Source of the DNA: Amycolatopsis nigrescens CSC17Ta-90
GTDB lineage: Bacteria; Actinomycetota; Actinomycetes; Mycobacteriales; Pseudonocardiaceae
Direction of reading: 5' to 3'
DNA length: 64,000 bases
Assembly (NCBI RefSeq): GCF_000384315.1
Contig: NZ_ARVW01000001.1
Span: 6,741,001 to 6,805,000 of the forward strand
Shown here: positions 47,845 to 56,629 of the stretch, one piece after another
How positions within the stretch are numbered: position 1 is the first letter of the stretch
Layout: every line of letters starts with the position of its first letter
Made by a program: the position numbers and the translations under genes
The notes under the pieces: generated by a model
The model's database searches: none
What the model was told of the DNA's origin: nothing
The model's input: the letters and a program-made list of their open reading frames with translations, nothing else

Positions 47845-48270
47845 CTACTCTACGACAGGCGGGAGTCCTTGCATCTTCCGCATTTGATCTACGACGGTGG
47901 TCAGGGCGTCCAGATTGTCCGGCGAAAGTCCCACCGCCCGCGCTGCCAGCGACCGGACGCCGGACTGGTGGAGTTCGTCCAGCGCGGCCAGCTGCTGGCT
48001 GATTTTCTCCGCTCGTCCGGGGTCGAAGAAGTAGGCGGGCGAAACGCCGAAGAACTTTGCGAGCGCGAGCTGGAGTTCAGGGGAAGGGCGGGCTCGCTTT
48101 CCGGTGCGAAGAGCGGACAGGTAGGTGCCGCTGACCTTGATGTCGGGGTTGAGCCGCTTGATGGCGGCGGCCACCTCGTCGTTGGTCCAGCGATCGCCCC
48201 CAGGCCGTCCCCGCCGGAAAAGCTCGTCCAGCCGTTTGGCCAGCCCAGCGTTTTCCGAGCTCTCGGACAT
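47845..48270 (-). CDS. XRE-family regulator paired with the ImmA/IrrE protease
   Basis: The product of 141 residues has an XRE-type HTH at about 23-80 (WTNDEVAAAIKR, VSGTYLSALRTGKRARPSPELQLALAKFF) and a helical tail. GGAGG lies five bases before the ATG at 48270. It heads the leftward operon of protease, membrane protein, amidohydrolase and O-methyltransferase. By analogy with ImmR/ImmA and DdrO/IrrE pairs, it may repress its own operon until cleaved. Confidence 0.88.
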   Translation of the reverse strand: MSESSENAGLAKRLDELFRRGRPGGDRWTNDEVAAAIKRLNPDIKVSGTYLSALRTGKRARPSPELQLALAKFFGVSPAYFFDPGRAEKISQQLAALDELHQSGVRSLAARAVGLSPDNLDALTTVVDQMRKMQGLPPVVE

Positions 48271-48343
48271 CGTCACCTCCGCCTTTTTCCTCGGGACTGA
48301 TAGTTTAGAACTCTTCGACTGACGGTCGTCGAGCCGCCGGTTC

Positions 48344-48359
48344 TGTGACTTACATCACA
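48344..48359. promoter_or_regulatory. Candidate Crp/GlxR-type binding site
   Basis: TGTGA, six bases, then TCACA matches the consensus TGTGA-N6-TCACA of cAMP-receptor-type regulators of actinobacteria. It lies in the 309-base gap between the XRE gene and the LysE-type gene, one base before a TTGACA (48361-48366). Nothing else was recognised in the gap. Confidence 0.5.
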
Positions 48360-48579
48360 GTTGACACCCTTCTTGCACGTGGGTCATTGTGGCACCAGCG
48401 ATTCGACTGTTGGTCGACAAACCTTGACTGGTAGTGGCGGACCGGTGGGGGTGAGGCGACGCTCCGGGTTCCGATTGCCCTGGGGGTGCGATCGGAACCC
48501 GGCCGTGGCCTGGGGCGCAAGTGCTGGGCGTGAACCAAAATCGCACTGCGATGTCGGACCGGTGTGCTTTGATCGTTTC

Positions 48580-49236
48580 GTGGATCCCTCCGTGCTCGTC
48601 GCCTTCGTGCTCGCCGCCGTGGTCATCAGCGTCGTGCCCGGTCCCGACATGATGTTCATCGTCGCCAACGGGATCGCCAGGGGACGCAAGGCCGGGGTGG
48701 TGGCCGCGCTCGGCATGTCCACCGGGTTGGCCGTGCACACGGTGGCCGCCGCGCTGGGACTGGGCACGCTGCTGCAGGCGGCGCCCGCCGTGCTGGACGT
48801 GGTGCGCATCGCCGGCGCGGTGTTCCTCGGCTACCTGGCAGTGTCCACCTTGCGTTCGGCGGCGCGTTCTTCGGCTCGCGGCGCCGAAGGGCAGGCGGAT
48901 CCGGCTGCGCGCGTCACGGGCGGCCGCAGCCTGCGCCGGACCTACCTGATGGCCGTGCTCACCAACCTGGCCAACCCGAAGGTGATCCTGTTCTTCCTGG
49001 CGTTCTTCCCGCAGTTCCTGGTCGCCGACGGCGGCTGGCCGGTCTGGCTGCAGTTCCTCGTGCTCGGCGCGGTGTTCATCGCGGTCGGCCTCACCGTGGA
49101 CGGCACCGTGGGGCTGGCCGCCGGCGCGTTGTCCGCGCTGCTGCTCCGCCGCCCCGCCATCCAGCGCTGGCTGGACCGGGTGTCCGCGGCGATCTTCGGG
49201 GCACTCGCCGTCCGCCTCGTCGCGGACCGCAGCTGA
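48580..49236 (+). CDS. LysE/RhtB-family amino-acid exporter
   Basis: The product of 218 residues has the family start (AFVLAAVVISVVPGPDMMFIVANGIARGRKAGVV in two overlapping segments), GMSTGLAVHTVAAALGLG, and TNLANPKVILFFLAFFPQF, with about six membrane helices. LysE/RhtB proteins export amino acids or related compounds. No ribosome site is visible before the GTG at 48580, so the message may be leaderless. It is convergent with the MFS transporter gene. Confidence 0.9.
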   Translation: MDPSVLVAFVLAAVVISVVPGPDMMFIVANGIARGRKAGVVAALGMSTGLAVHTVAAALGLGTLLQAAPAVLDVVRIAGAVFLGYLAVSTLRSAARSSARGAEGQADPAARVTGGRSLRRTYLMAVLTNLANPKVILFFLAFFPQFLVADGGWPVWLQFLVLGAVFIAVGLTVDGTVGLAAGALSALLLRRPAIQRWLDRVSAAIFGALAVRLVADRS

Positions 49237-49251
49237 GCGTGCACCCGCTGA

Positions 49252-50445
49252 TTATTTCGGCCCGCGCAAGGCTCGGTGGCACAGCAGCGCCGCGCTGAGG
49301 AGCAGGGGAATCCCGATCAGGATGGGGGCGCGCAGGCCGAACCGGGCGGCGATCAGCCCGCCGAGCAAGGCCCCCGCGAGCGACGCGGTCATGGTGATGG
49401 TGCGCGCGGTGCTGGTGACCCGGCCGAGCAGTTCCGGTGGGGTGAGGGTCTGGCGCTGGGTCACCGCGGCGACGTTCCAGACCCCGAAGGCGAAGCTGCC
49501 GACGGCGAGTCCGGCCGCGGCGACCGGCACCGCCGTGGTGAGTCCCAGCATGGCCTGACCGGCCGCCGCCACGGCGAGCGCGCCCGCGAGCGCGCCGGCC
49601 GGACCGGTCAGCCGGACGATGCGGGCGGCGGCGAAACCGCCGGCCAGGCCGCCGATGGCGCCGATGGCCATCATCAGCCCGTAGCCGGCGGCGGGCATCG
49701 CGAGGATCTGGCTGACGTAGAGCACGAACACCGCGAACCACGCGCTGTCGGTGAAGGTGAACAGCCCGGTGACGCCGACCAGTACCCGAAGCCGTCGATG
49801 CCCGAGCAGCCAGCGCAGCCCGCCGACGGTGTCCTGCCAGAGCCGACTTTCCCGGCGTAGTGCGGGTTTGGGAGCGAAGATGTTCGGCAGCGCGAAGATC
49901 AGCGCGGCGGCGACGGCGAGGGTGCCGCCGTTGACGGCGAAGGGCAGCACCATGGCGACGCCGAACAGGTAGCCGCCCAGCGGCGGGCCGACCAGTTCGT
50001 TGCCGGCGATCTCGGCGTTGACCAGCCGCCCGTTGGCCCGGTCGAGATCGGCGACTTCGACCAGTGGTGGCAGCAGGGTGGAGGCCGCGGTGTCCCGCAG
50101 CGTTTCGCCGACCCCGCAGCCGAACGCGACGAGGTAGATCAGGAGCACGCTGGTCAGGTCCAGCGCGACCGCGCCGACCAGCGTCACCAGCAGCACGACC
50201 CGGACGACGTCGACGAGCACGACGAGCCGGCGCCGGTCGGCCCGGTCCACCACCGCGCCGGCGAGCAGCCCGAACAGCAGCCACGGCAGTTGGCCGGCCA
50301 CGGTCACCCCCGCCACCAGCAGCGGGTCGGTGGTCAGCGTGACCACCAGCAGTGGCAGCGCGGTCTGCCGGACACCGTCGCCGAGGTTCGACAGCGCGGT
50401 CGCCGACCACAGCCGGGTATACGCGGGCCCCAGATTCGCTGTCAT
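49252..50445 (-). CDS. MFS transporter (EntS/MFS_3-type efflux)
   Basis: The product of 397 residues has about twelve membrane helices. It starts LGPAYTRLWSATALSNLGDG and has the cytosolic motif LAGAVVDRADRRRLV between helices 2 and 3. It resembles drug or siderophore exporters of the MFS_3 group. The ATG at 50445 overlaps the TetR stop by four bases (ATGA), so regulator and pump are co-translated and the pump is the likely target. Confidence 0.9.
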   Translation of the reverse strand: MTANLGPAYTRLWSATALSNLGDGVRQTALPLLVVTLTTDPLLVAGVTVAGQLPWLLFGLLAGAVVDRADRRRLVVLVDVVRVVLLVTLVGAVALDLTSVLLIYLVAFGCGVGETLRDTAASTLLPPLVEVADLDRANGRLVNAEIAGNELVGPPLGGYLFGVAMVLPFAVNGGTLAVAAALIFALPNIFAPKPALRRESRLWQDTVGGLRWLLGHRRLRVLVGVTGLFTFTDSAWFAVFVLYVSQILAMPAAGYGLMMAIGAIGGLAGGFAAARIVRLTGPAGALAGALAVAAAGQAMLGLTTAVPVAAAGLAVGSFAFGVWNVAAVTQRQTLTPPELLGRVTSTARTITMTASLAGALLGGLIAARFGLRAPILIGIPLLLSAALLCHRALRGPK

Positions 50446-51176
50446 GCCGGTGCCTGGGCGAGAACTCCGTCGATGATGACGCGGAGCTTCCATTCGGCCC
50501 TGGAGCCGCCGGGTTCGCCGGTCAGCAACGGTGCCAGCGCACTGATCGTCGGGTAGCGCTCGGCCGGCAGCGATCGGTACACGGCGTCGAGGTGTGCGGA
50601 GGCGGCTTCGGACAGCGCGGCCGCGGTGGTCTGCTCTGGGCCGGCCGAGCGCTGGAGTTCGCGCTGGGCGCGGGTCCGCGCGGCCTCTTCCAGTGCCGAC
50701 GACGCGATGTACTGGCCGAGCAGGTCGGCCGCCAGTGCGCAGGCTGCGTCGCCGATCCCGCCGGCCCGCAGCAGCCGGAGCAGCTCCTCGGTGAGCCGCA
50801 GGAAGTGCGGCCCGGTGGGCACCTCGGTCAGGCCGACGGAGCCGATGTCGTCGTGCGCGGCCAGCCCGGCGACGGCGCGGTTGACGAGCAGTTCCAGCCG
50901 GGCGCGCCAGTCACCGTCCGCCTCGGTGGGCAGTTCGACGCCGGCCACCGCGAGGTCGTGGGCGAGCGCCATCAGCTGGCGCCGGTCGTGGACGTACACG
51001 TAGAGCGAGGCGGGCCCGGTGTCGAGGGCCTGGGAGACCCGCCGCATGCTCACCGCGTCGCAGCCCAGCTCGTCGACCAGCGCGAGCGCGGCGGCCACGA
51101 TCGCGTCGCGGCTCAGCGGAGCCTTTGCCGGACTGGTGCGGGGGCTGGTGCGGGGATGGCCGCGGGGACTGGGCAC
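50442..51176 (-). CDS. TetR-family regulator of the adjacent efflux pump
   Basis: The product of about 244 residues has a TetR HTH (SRDAIVAAALALVDELG, VSMRRVSQALDTGPASLYVYV) and a TetR_C-type ligand domain. I start it at the GTG at 51176, where the family similarity begins; the frame is open to 51233 but would run across the divergent promoter. It is translated together with the MFS gene. Direct repeats in the upstream gap are candidate operators. Confidence 0.85.
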   Translation of the reverse strand: MPSPRGHPRTSPRTSPAKAPLSRDAIVAAALALVDELGCDAVSMRRVSQALDTGPASLYVYVHDRRQLMALAHDLAVAGVELPTEADGDWRARLELLVNRAVAGLAAHDDIGSVGLTEVPTGPHFLRLTEELLRLLRAGGIGDAACALAADLLGQYIASSALEEAARTRAQRELQRSAGPEQTTAAALSEAASAHLDAVYRSLPAERYPTISALAPLLTGEPGGSRAEWKLRVIIDGVLAQAPA

Positions 51177-51190
51177 GGCCGTGATGCTAC

Positions 51191-51251
51191 TTGACAAACA
51201 CCGCTCGCGCCGTACACCGTTCTTGACGAACACTGATCGCTACGAACACTG
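51191..51251. promoter_or_regulatory. Direct repeats in the TetR/NAD(P)-binding gene gap
   Basis: TTGACAAACACCG (51191-51203) and TTGACGAACACTG (51223-51235) are 32 bases apart, and TACGAACACTG (51241-51251) repeats the second half. They lie between the divergent TetR gene and the NAD(P)-binding protein gene and may be TetR sites and/or -35 elements. Confidence 0.4.
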
Positions 51252-51274
51252 TTTCCCGGGAGGTGCGATCCAGC

Positions 51275-51904
51275 ATGAGCAACGTGATCGTGTTCGGTGC
51301 GGGCGGCCGCACCGGGCGCCTCGTCGTCGAGGAGACCCTGCGCGCCGGTCACCAGGTCACCGCGGCCGTGCGCACCCCGGCGAAGTTCCAGCCGGCCAGC
51401 ACGGAGAACCTGATCGTCGTGCGAGCCGACGTCCGCGACCCGGACAGCGTGCGAGCCGCCGTGGCCGGGCACGACGCCGTGGTCTCCGCGATCGGCCCAC
51501 CGCGCAACCGCTCACTCGGCCTCTACTCCGACGGCGCTCGCGCCCTGGTGCCCGCCATGGAGTCCGCCGGCGTCGGTCGCTTGATCGCCATCACCTCCAG
51601 CGGCGTCCGCCACGACGACCCCGACTTCGCCTTCTGGTACCGCTGCGTCGCCAGGACCCTGATGAAGGAGCTCTACGACGACATGCGTCTGATGGAGAAG
51701 ATCGTCCGCGAGAGCACGCTCGACTGGACCTTCGTCCGGCCCGGCCGCCTGCTGGACGAGGAGCCGACCGGGACCTTCCGCGTCCAGGACGGCGAAAACC
51801 CGCGAGGCGGTTCCAAGGTCAGCCGCACCGACGTCGCCCGGTTCATCGCCAGTGAACTCGGTGAGCACCGCTGGTCACGCACCGCGCCCACCCTCGCGCA
51901 ATGA
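51275..51904 (+). CDS. NAD(P)H-binding atypical SDR protein (NmrA/BVR-like)
   Basis: The product of 209 residues starts with the dinucleotide motif VIVFGAGGRTGRLVVEE and has AVVSAIGPP and RLIAITSSGV strands, a DWTFVRPGRL segment and a C-terminal DVARFIASEL. This fits the atypical short-chain reductase group without the classical YxxxK. The substrate is unknown. It is divergent from the TetR-pump pair and may belong to its regulon. The ATG at 51275 follows GGGAGG at a somewhat long distance. Confidence 0.85.
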   Translation: MSNVIVFGAGGRTGRLVVEETLRAGHQVTAAVRTPAKFQPASTENLIVVRADVRDPDSVRAAVAGHDAVVSAIGPPRNRSLGLYSDGARALVPAMESAGVGRLIAITSSGVRHDDPDFAFWYRCVARTLMKELYDDMRLMEKIVRESTLDWTFVRPGRLLDEEPTGTFRVQDGENPRGGSKVSRTDVARFIASELGEHRWSRTAPTLAQ

Positions 51905-51914
51905 GAATTCCTTG

Positions 51915-52442
51915 TCACACAAGGGAAGCGGTTCGCAGCAGGCGGAGCTGGCCGATTTCGGCGGCGTTCTTCATCAGTTCGGCGTTCACCCAGCCCGCCA
52001 TATGCGCGACGGTCAGCTCGGGGCTGTCCGGCCAGGGGAACGGCGCGGTGGCGTCCAGCTCGGTGTCGGTGAGCCGGTCCAGCACCGCCAGCCACTCCAG
52101 CCGGAGGCCACGCAGCCAGTCGATGGCCGCCTGCCCGTCGCCAGGCCAGGCTATTTCGGTGCGGTGCCGTGGTTTCCGGCCTTGTGCGTGGTCCAGGGTC
52201 ACGGTCCACCACCAGCCGAGGTGCCAGCCGACCCAGCCGATCGTCGGCACCGGGATCGGCTCGGGCTCGGTGTCCGCCCAGTCCGGTGTCCACGCCCCGT
52301 CGGCGTCGCGGCGCACCGCCCAGCAGTGGGCCGCGGGCTCCCAGCCGAAGTCTTCCGGCTTCAGTTGTTCCAGGTGGACTTCGAAAAGCGACCAGGTCAG
52401 GTCGAACTGCCAGCGCAGAAGGTCGCGGCGGGAAACGGACAT
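51915..52442 (-). CDS. DinB-superfamily protein
   Basis: The product of 175 residues is a predicted four-helix DinB/YfiT-like protein. LLRWQFDLTWSLFEVHLEQL opens it, GWVGWHLGWWWTVTLDHA holds the first metal-type His, and LTVAHMAGWVNAELMKNAAEI the last. DinB-like proteins are often mycothiol- or bacillithiol-dependent transferases; that function is inference. It is convergent with the NAD(P)-binding gene, ten bases apart. Confidence 0.75.
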   Translation of the reverse strand: MSVSRRDLLRWQFDLTWSLFEVHLEQLKPEDFGWEPAAHCWAVRRDADGAWTPDWADTEPEPIPVPTIGWVGWHLGWWWTVTLDHAQGRKPRHRTEIAWPGDGQAAIDWLRGLRLEWLAVLDRLTDTELDATAPFPWPDSPELTVAHMAGWVNAELMKNAAEIGQLRLLRTASLV

Positions 52443-52540
52443 CGGCGGATGGTGTCAGCGCCCGTCCCGGCCCGCAAACGGTTTTCGGTCGTCTCGCACC
52501 CTGGCCGGGTGGGACGCGAACCGTCCCACCCGGCCGAGGA

Positions 52541-53083
52541 TCAGCTGTACTGCCAGGTCTGCACCGCGAGTTCGTTGCAGTGCCACTGCTGCAGGGCCGC
52601 GCCCGCGCCGCCCCAGTCCTTGTCGTCCACGCAGAGGCCGCTCTTGAGGTTCCTGATGGTCAGCGAGTTGGTGCCGGCCCGGTACAGCGCCCATTGCTGC
52701 ATGTCGCCGCTCCAGCAGGTCCACTGCTGCAGTTCGACGCCGACCGCCGTGCTGCCGTTCGGCACGTCGAGGCACTTGCCGCTGTTCATGTTGACGAACG
52801 CGTAGTAGTTCACGCCGTTGATGGTGCTGATCACGTCCAGCCGCCATTTCTCCGGCGTCCCGCCGTAGCAGTCCCATTGCTGGATCCGGCCGCCGTCGGC
52901 CTTCGAACCGTTGGCCACGTCCATGCACAGGTGACTGAAGTCGTTCTTGAACTGATAGGGGCCGTACGAGACGGCGAGCGTTTCCGCGCCGGGCGTTCGC
53001 GCGGACGCCGTTGGGGTGACGAGAAAGACGGCTACCATGCTGAAGGCGGCCAGCAGCATGACGAAAAGCCTCGATCTTCGCAT
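52541..53083 (-). CDS. Secreted ricin B-type lectin (beta-trefoil)
   Basis: The product of 180 residues has a signal peptide ending PTASA and then one beta-trefoil domain with three QxW repeats: RIQQWDCYG, ELQQWTCW and ALQQWHCNE, each preceded by a Cys-Asp/Val pattern (LCMDVAN, KCLDVPN, LCVDDK). Such domains bind galactose- or xylan-type sugars. No catalytic domain is attached, so it is a stand-alone secreted lectin. GGAGGAG lies eight bases before the ATG. Confidence 0.9.
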   Translation of the reverse strand: MRRSRLFVMLLAAFSMVAVFLVTPTASARTPGAETLAVSYGPYQFKNDFSHLCMDVANGSKADGGRIQQWDCYGGTPEKWRLDVISTINGVNYYAFVNMNSGKCLDVPNGSTAVGVELQQWTCWSGDMQQWALYRAGTNSLTIRNLKSGLCVDDKDWGGAGAALQQWHCNELAVQTWQYS

Positions 53084-53220
53084 CAAAGTTTCTCCTCCGA
53101 CAATTTGTGCCATCGAATTGTTCGGAGTCGAGCCTAGAGCGAGCGAATCGTGGTCGGCTGCGCCACCGGGGCACGGTTTCTGCTGCGATTTTCCGGGATT
53201 TCTGACCGGATGTCCGCCCT

Positions 53221-53772
53221 TTAGGTCGTTTCGTCGGTCAGGATGGCGCGGAAGCCGGGTTCGGGATCGAAGGGTTCGCCGGGAAAGGTGAGCTGGTGCA
53301 GCACGATCCCGTCGAGCTGGGCGATCAGCCGGCGGTACCGCTCGCGCGGGGCGGGCAGGTCGAGCCCGGCCAGCCAGTCGGCGCCCCAGTCCAGTACCGC
53401 GGCCCGTCCGCCCGTCAGCAGCTCCGCGAGCTCGGGGCGGGTCCCGGCTTCCAAGAACAGCGCGTACCTCGCCCTGGTCCGCGTCCGGCCCGGTCCGATC
53501 GAGTGCCGCGCCAGCTCCGCGAGCGTTTCGGCCAGTTCGTCGATGCCGCCCGGTGCGCGGCTGGTGAACCGTTCCCAGGCGCGCCGGTCCTCCTCGACCA
53601 GGTGCGCCAGCACGCCGTGCAGCAGGGCGGCGCGGTTGCGGAAGCAGTTCGACGTGGTGCCGGCCGGAACCCCGGCTTCCTGGTCCACGGCCTGGTAGGT
53701 GAGGCCGCGCGCCCCCTCGGCGCCGACCACGGTGAGGGCGGCGTCCAGCACCTGCTGTCGTCTGCGGCTCAT
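53221..53772 (-). CDS. TetR-family regulator divergent from a monooxygenase
   Basis: The product of 183 residues has a TetR HTH (RQQVLDAALTVVGAEGARGL, TYQAVDQEAGVPAGTTSNCF) and a normal C-terminal domain. It faces away from the FAD monooxygenase, with 51 bases and two palindromes between the starts. It is very likely the repressor of both. Confidence 0.9.
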   Translation of the reverse strand: MSRRRQQVLDAALTVVGAEGARGLTYQAVDQEAGVPAGTTSNCFRNRAALLHGVLAHLVEEDRRAWERFTSRAPGGIDELAETLAELARHSIGPGRTRTRARYALFLEAGTRPELAELLTGGRAAVLDWGADWLAGLDLPAPRERYRRLIAQLDGIVLHQLTFPGEPFDPEPGFRAILTDETT

Positions 53773-53775
53773 GTC

Positions 53776-53812
53776 TCACTATAAACATAGTGAAAAACAC
53801 TATGAACGTAGT
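53776..53812. promoter_or_regulatory. Two TetR operators in the monooxygenase promoter
   Basis: TCACTATAAACATAGTGA (53776-53793) is a palindrome with 7-base arms. ACTATGAACGTAGT (53799-53812) is a second, related one. Their centres are 21 bases apart, two helical turns, which suits side-by-side binding of two TetR dimers. Confidence 0.65.
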
Positions 53813-53823
53813 ACTCTCGTCCC

Positions 53824-54873
53824 ATGAACCGGAGAGCGATAGTTGTCGGTGGTGGTATCGGTGGCCTCGCCGCCGCGGTCCACCTGCGTGCCCACGGCTG
53901 GCGGGTGGAGGTGCACGAGCGCTCGGCAGCGCTGCCCGATACCGGCACCGTGCTCGGGATCTGGCCTTCCGCCCTGCGCGCGCTGGACACCCTCGGACTC
54001 GGCGAGCAGGCCAGGGACCTCGGGCCCGCACCGTCCGGCAGCAGCTTCCTCCGCGCGGACGGCAGCCGGATCGGCTCGCTCAACGTGGCGGCGATGCGCG
54101 GCGGCGGCCTGCGCATGCTGTCCCGGCCCACGCTGCTCGGCCTCCTCGCGGGTGCGCTGCCCGCCGAGGCGCTGGTCTTCGGTTCGCCGGTGTCCGATCT
54201 CGACCGTTTCGACTCCGATGTGGTGATCGCCGCGGACGGGATCAACAGCGGCATCCGGACCGGGCTGTTCGGCGAGCGCTACCGCGCCAAGTACACCGGC
54301 AGCACCGCCTGGCGCGGCAGTGCCCCCGGAAAGACCGGCGCCATGACCGAAACCTGGGGTGAAGGTGCGCTGTTCGGGATGACTCCGCAGGAAGACGGCA
54401 GCACCAACTGGTACGCCAGCGCGCGGGCGCTGGAAGCCGATCGCGCGCCCCGCGGCGAGGCCGCCACCATTCGTGTCCACTTCGGACACTGGCATCACGG
54501 GGTGCGGCAGGTGCTGGACCGGCTCGACGAGCGAACCGTCCTGCGGCACGACCTCTACCACGTCGATCCGCCGCTGCCTTCCTATGTCCGGGGCAGGGTC
54601 GCGCTCGTCGGGGACGCCGCGCACGCGATGAGCCCCATCCTCGGCCGCGGCGGTTGCGAGGCGCTGCTGGACGGGGTGGCACTGGCCGACCGCCTCGTCA
54701 CACTGCCCAGGGTCGAAGACGCGCTCGCCGCCTACGACGCAGACCGGCGCAAGCCCACCCAGCGGTTGGCGCGGATGGCTTCGGTCACCTCCCGGATGAT
54801 GCACGCGCGCAGGTTCACCGGTCTTCGCGATGCCACGATGAAACTGGCGCTGCGCTCCGCCCCGCTCGACTGA
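53824..54873 (+). CDS. FAD-dependent monooxygenase (group A, PHBH-like)
   Basis: The product of 349 residues shows the three FAD fingerprints: VVGGGIGGLAAAVHL at the start, AADGINSGIR near the middle and VALVGDAAHAMSP in the last third. It should hydroxylate or oxidise an aromatic or polyketide-type substrate with NAD(P)H and O2. It is regulated by the divergent TetR gene through the palindromes just upstream. A role in detoxification is as likely as one in biosynthesis. Confidence 0.9.
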   Translation: MNRRAIVVGGGIGGLAAAVHLRAHGWRVEVHERSAALPDTGTVLGIWPSALRALDTLGLGEQARDLGPAPSGSSFLRADGSRIGSLNVAAMRGGGLRMLSRPTLLGLLAGALPAEALVFGSPVSDLDRFDSDVVIAADGINSGIRTGLFGERYRAKYTGSTAWRGSAPGKTGAMTETWGEGALFGMTPQEDGSTNWYASARALEADRAPRGEAATIRVHFGHWHHGVRQVLDRLDERTVLRHDLYHVDPPLPSYVRGRVALVGDAAHAMSPILGRGGCEALLDGVALADRLVTLPRVEDALAAYDADRRKPTQRLARMASVTSRMMHARRFTGLRDATMKLALRSAPLD

Positions 54874-54909
54874 AAGAGCCTGAAAGAGCTCTGTCGTTAC
54901 CCTGTACGG

Positions 54910-55422
54910 GTGTCCACCAGCGACGAGACCGTGCTGCTACGCCCGGCGACCCCTGAAGACGCACGGGCGGTCGCGGAGATCTGGTATCCCGGCTGGTGCG
55001 ACGCCCACCTGGGGAACGTCCCTGACGAACTGGTCGTGGCGCGTGCACGGGAGTCGTTCTGGCGGCGAGCCGCGCAACGAGTCGGCGACACCGGCGACAC
55101 CACCGTCGCGACTGTGGGCGGTGCGGTGGCGGGGTTCGTGATGGTGGTCGGGGATGAGGTCGAGCAGGTCTACCTGGCGGCGCGGCACCGTGGGACCGGG
55201 CTGGCCGGTGTGCTGCTCGCCGAAGCGGAACGCCTGGTCGCGGCGAACGGCCACGAGCGGGCATGGCTCGCGGTCGTCGCCGGCAACGCCAGGGCCCGCC
55301 GGTTCTACGAGCGCAACGGCTGGGCCGATGAAGGTCTCTTCGATCATCACGCCGAGGGCACCGATGGGCCCATTTCGGTGCCGGCTCACCGCTACGTGAA
55401 GCGGGTCAGCTCCGGCCCGTGA
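54910..55422 (+). CDS. GNAT-family N-acetyltransferase
   Basis: The product of 170 residues starts at a GTG with no strong ribosome site. The acetyl-CoA motif is VYLAARHRGTGLAGVLLAEA, and WLAVVAGNARARRFYERNGW closes the domain. The substrate is unknown. It lies 36 bases after the monooxygenase and overlaps the end of the convergent lipase-like gene by 17 bases. Confidence 0.88.
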   Translation: MSTSDETVLLRPATPEDARAVAEIWYPGWCDAHLGNVPDELVVARARESFWRRAAQRVGDTGDTTVATVGGAVAGFVMVVGDEVEQVYLAARHRGTGLAGVLLAEAERLVAANGHERAWLAVVAGNARARRFYERNGWADEGLFDHHAEGTDGPISVPAHRYVKRVSSGP

Positions 55423-56629
55423 AGGCGGGAAGGTGCTGGGCGAAGAAGGAAAGCACGTGGCCGCGCACCGCGGGCACCGACTCCGCCGGCTCGATCGCGC
55501 CGACCAGCCGCACCCGGTTCTCGGCGCTCATCAGCCCGGCGGCCTGCAACTGGGGTGCCTCGGCGCCGTAGTCGGTGAACACCCAGTGCGTGGCGTTTTC
55601 CAGCTGACGCCAGCGGGTGCAGCCTCGCGGGTGGGCGAGCATGGCCGACCAGGAGCGCTCGAACCGCGCGTCGCGGTAGCCATCCGTGCCCACCAGCAGC
55701 AGTGGCCGGTCCACCCCGTTACTGGCGACCGGGAACAGCTCACCCTCCTGGCCCGGCTCGTCCGGCAGGTAGTCCAGATAGCCCTCCAGGTTGACCGCCG
55801 CGTCGATGCGGCGGTCCTCGTACATCGCTTCGGCCGCGGTCCCTCCGCCCGCCGAGTGCCCGTACATGCCGACCCGCCGCAGATCCAGGGCGAGGCCGAG
55901 GTTTTCGGGCAGCTCGCGTGCTTCCGCATCTGGGTTCCGGCCCGCCGCCAGCGCGGTCAGCTCGTCCAGCACGAACCGGGTGTCCGCGATCCGGGTGGAC
56001 AGCATCGTGCGCAGCGCTTGCGGATCGGTCTTGGGGTCGACCGGCAGGTCGATCGTGCGCACTCTGCCGCCGGGAAACTCGACCTCGCTGGTTTCGCCGG
56101 GGTGGTCGATGGTCACCACCACATAGCCGTGACTGGCCAGTTCTTCGGCGATCCCGGTGCCGATGGTGCGCGGGTCGGCGCCGCCTGGGCTGTACAGCAG
56201 CACCGGCCGCCGGACGGGCTGCGCGGGCGCGCCGGTGTGGGAGTGGGTCCGGGTGGCCGCCCAGTCCACCCCTTCCGTCGGTAGTTCCGGGTGCAGGAAG
56301 CCGGCGTCGATGGTCTTGAACGCCTCCGCGGCGGCGGGCGTCAGCTGCGGTGCGATCGGATGACCGCGGACGTCGCCGGCGGGGTAGAAAATGGTGGTCA
56401 TCAGTTCCCTCGCCCCGAGATCCGGGTGCCAGGGGTCGAGCCTGGCGGGATCGACCAGGTGCAGCGTGGTGACCCCGATCCGGTGCGGACCGGTCGGCGC
56501 CGGCAGCCGCAGGGTGACCAGGCCCTCGTCCACGGTCTCGGCCATGGCAGTGCCGCCGCTCGCGAGCAGCAGCGCGACGGCGAGAACGGCGATCCTGCGG
56601 AACCTGCGGAATCTGAGGAACACAGCCAC
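55406..56629 (-). CDS. Secreted alpha/beta hydrolase (PAF-acetylhydrolase/lipase-like)
   Basis: The product of 407 residues has a signal peptide (LAVALLLASGGTAMA) and an alpha/beta-hydrolase fold: PVLLYSPGGADPR (oxyanion region), GYVVVTIDHPGET, and the nucleophile elbow GMYGHSAGGGTAAEA. LLLVGTDGYRD and NATHWVFTD are likely acid and base regions. It resembles the platelet-activating-factor acetylhydrolase group of bacterial lipases and esterases. The substrate is unknown. AGGGG precedes the GTG start. Confidence 0.85.
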   Translation of the reverse strand: MAVFLRFRRFRRIAVLAVALLLASGGTAMAETVDEGLVTLRLPAPTGPHRIGVTTLHLVDPARLDPWHPDLGARELMTTIFYPAGDVRGHPIAPQLTPAAAEAFKTIDAGFLHPELPTEGVDWAATRTHSHTGAPAQPVRRPVLLYSPGGADPRTIGTGIAEELASHGYVVVTIDHPGETSEVEFPGGRVRTIDLPVDPKTDPQALRTMLSTRIADTRFVLDELTALAAGRNPDAEARELPENLGLALDLRRVGMYGHSAGGGTAAEAMYEDRRIDAAVNLEGYLDYLPDEPGQEGELFPVASNGVDRPLLLVGTDGYRDARFERSWSAMLAHPRGCTRWRQLENATHWVFTDYGAEAPQLQAAGLMSAENRVRLVGAIEPAESVPAVRGHVLSFFAQHLPAFTGRS

